Below are positions 63,009 through 64,000 of a stretch of DNA of 64,000 nucleotides, piece by piece; within the stretch, counting starts at the first letter, position 1; every line of letters starts with the position of its first letter. Position numbers and translations under genes: made by a program. Under the pieces are notes generated by a model. It made no database searches and was not told where the DNA came from. It saw only the letters and a program-made list of their open reading frames with translations. Origin of the DNA: Planctomycetota bacterium. GTDB lineage: Bacteria > Planctomycetota > UBA1135 > UBA2386. The DNA is taken from the NCBI GenBank assembly GCA_019636245.1, contig JAHBXX010000003.1:124001-188000 (forward strand), written 5' to 3'.

Positions 63009-63779
63009 ATGCAAGAGACCGCCGTGTCGACGAAGAAGAAGCCCAAGTCGGAAGCCAAGGTCGAAGCCGCGCCGGATCCGCGGGCGCCACTGCCACCGAC
63101 GGCGGCGAACCTGCAGGCGACGGTCGCGGAACTGGAGCAGGTGCTGGCCGACCTGCCGCCGCCGGTCCTCGCCGCCGACCAGCCGCCGCCGCAGCTGGAC
63201 CTCGTCGAGGCGATGCTGCACATCTACTTCGCCGACGGGCTGCCGTGCGGCTACGGCCAGGAGGCCCGGCGCCGCATCGGCGAGGGTTTCGTCGACCGCA
63301 ACGAATTCCGGGTCACCGAGGCCTTCGAGGTCGAGGATCTGCTGCGGGACCTCGAGATCCCGCACCTGTTCGAGCGCTGCCTCGCGGTGCGCGATTCCGT
63401 CGCGCAGGTCTACAACGACCAGAACGGCGTCAACCTCGGCTTCCTGCGCGACGCCGGCGTCGGTGACCGCAACACCTTCTTCCAGCGCGTGCCGGCGCTG
63501 CAGCCGCACGTCGTGACGTTCCTCGGCAACCTGCTGACGATCGAGGAGCTCTGCTTCTCGGACAAGTCGACGCTGCGGGCGCAACAGCGGCTCGGCCTGG
63601 ACCCGAAGGATGCGGCGGCGAACAAGTTCCTCGATCGCGTGCGCGCGCTGCTCAAGCCCTACGGCCACCTGCCGCTCGACGTCGGCGCGCACCTGCCGTC
63701 GCGCAAGCCGAACCTGGCGCACCCGCTGTCGCCGGCCTGCATCCTGGTGCGGCTGGCGCCGGGCGGCAAGCGGCGCTGA
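63009..63779 (+). CDS. Uncharacterised protein, mostly helical
   Basis: A 256-residue protein of unknown function. The first 45 residues are Lys/Pro/Ala-rich and probably disordered, and residues about 70-245 are a compact helical region with E-A-M-L-H-I-Y-F-A-D-G-L-P-C-G-Y-G-Q, R-D-L-E-I-P-H-L-F-E-R and H-V-V-T-F-L-G-N-L-L. Spacing vaguely recalls helix-hairpin-helix base-excision proteins but no catalytic lysine/aspartate pair or iron-sulfur cysteines are visible. It sits where rimM would follow rpsP. I chose ATG at 63009; ATG at 62967 is also possible. Confidence 0.5.
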   Translation: MQETAVSTKKKPKSEAKVEAAPDPRAPLPPTAANLQATVAELEQVLADLPPPVLAADQPPPQLDLVEAMLHIYFADGLPCGYGQEARRRIGEGFVDRNEFRVTEAFEVEDLLRDLEIPHLFERCLAVRDSVAQVYNDQNGVNLGFLRDAGVGDRNTFFQRVPALQPHVVTFLGNLLTIEELCFSDKSTLRAQQRLGLDPKDAAANKFLDRVRALLKPYGHLPLDVGAHLPSRKPNLAHPLSPACILVRLAPGGKRR

Positions 63780-63839
63780 GGCGGCGGCCGGCCCCGGCGT
63801 GGGGCTTGCGGTCGGCCGTGGGCATGCGAGCATCCCAAC

Positions 63840-64000
63840 GTGCGTGAGCCCGTGCTGCAACTGGCCTCGACCTCGCCGCGGCGGCGGTCCCTGCTGCAGG
63901 CGGCCGGCATCCCGTTCGTGCTTTGCGAGCCGGGGCCGGAACTCGACCACCTGCCGCCGCGGGCGGGCGTCACGCCGCGCGACCTGGCGCGCGAGCGGGC
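63840..64000 (+). CDS. maf: Maf-like nucleoside triphosphate pyrophosphatase, start only
   Basis: The window ends after 53 codons. The visible start reads L-A-S-T-S-P-R-R-R-S-L-L (about 8-19), the Maf phosphate loop, then A-G-I-P-F. Maf proteins remove pyrophosphate from non-standard or modified nucleotides (dTTP/UTP or m7GTP type) and are linked to division arrest. The start is GTG at 63840. The rest of the gene is outside the window, so the subtype is not known. Confidence 0.88.
   Translation, partial: MREPVLQLASTSPRRRSLLQAAGIPFVLCEPGPELDHLPPRAGVTPRDLARER

Overview
The window is very GC-rich (about 70% or more), densely coded and chromosomal in character. It has no tRNA, rRNA, insertion sequence, integrase or CRISPR array that I could see. 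Several genes fit a planctomycete-like or related high-GC environmental bacterium: VCBS/FG-GAP and Ig-like lipoproteins, a HEAT-repeat protein, a DNRLRE-domain secreted protein, a transmembrane kinase-fold/caspase fusion and a glycine-rich surface lipoprotein. The assignment is inference from gene content only. GTG and TTG starts are frequent and Shine-Dalgarno sequences are weak. Neighbouring genes on one strand often overlap by 1-8 bases.

Layout. 1-9.7 kb: the end of an unknown gene, a ComM-like ATPase, a YdbT/YdbS-type PH-domain membrane pair, an MBL-fold hydrolase, a KamA-type radical SAM aminomutase, the GTPase Der and a TrkH potassium transporter. 9.7-20 kb: rtcB with archease, a DUF4214-like/SAM methyltransferase of different base composition, a sarcosine-oxidase-like flavoenzyme, a B12-binding radical SAM protein, a GT4-like glycosyltransferase, a HEAT protein and phosphatidylserine decarboxylase. 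20-26 kb: a LysM-like protein, trmO, argJ and a 1150-residue glycine-rich lipoprotein.

26.5-34.1 kb is the metabolic centrepiece: a single minus-strand operon argR-argC-argB-argD-argF-argG-argH-argA(short). Only argF and argG are separated by any space (11 bases). Together with the nearby argJ it encodes the whole route from glutamate to arginine in its acetyl-recycling form. Two 18-bp palindromes, spaced as in classical ARG boxes, sit over the argR start and its predicted promoter.

34-50 kb: a pyruvate-kinase-like paralogue, YdcF and VTT membrane proteins, a DUF2911 protein, an aminotransferase-V protein without the desulfurase cysteine, a sterol-desaturase-like enzyme, a tetratricopeptide-like protein, an Rpn-family nuclease, and divergently from it a transmembrane pseudokinase-caspase fusion. 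Then come RlmI-like methyltransferase, thiS and thiG (separated by a secreted DNRLRE protein), a CPBP protease and a gamma-carbonic-anhydrase-like protein.

50.6-64 kb: an FG-GAP lipoprotein, a nucleotidyltransferase, an apparently broken SUMF1-domain gene fused out of frame to the tail of another gene, a YtcJ-like amidohydrolase, LarE, an M28 peptidase, a YcfL-like lipoprotein, ffh, rpsP, an unrecognised gene and the start of maf.

The most unusual items are the pseudokinase-caspase protein beside an Rpn nuclease, the diverged ARG-box pair, a long perfect-arm hairpin between psd and the LysM gene, and the SUMF1 gene break.
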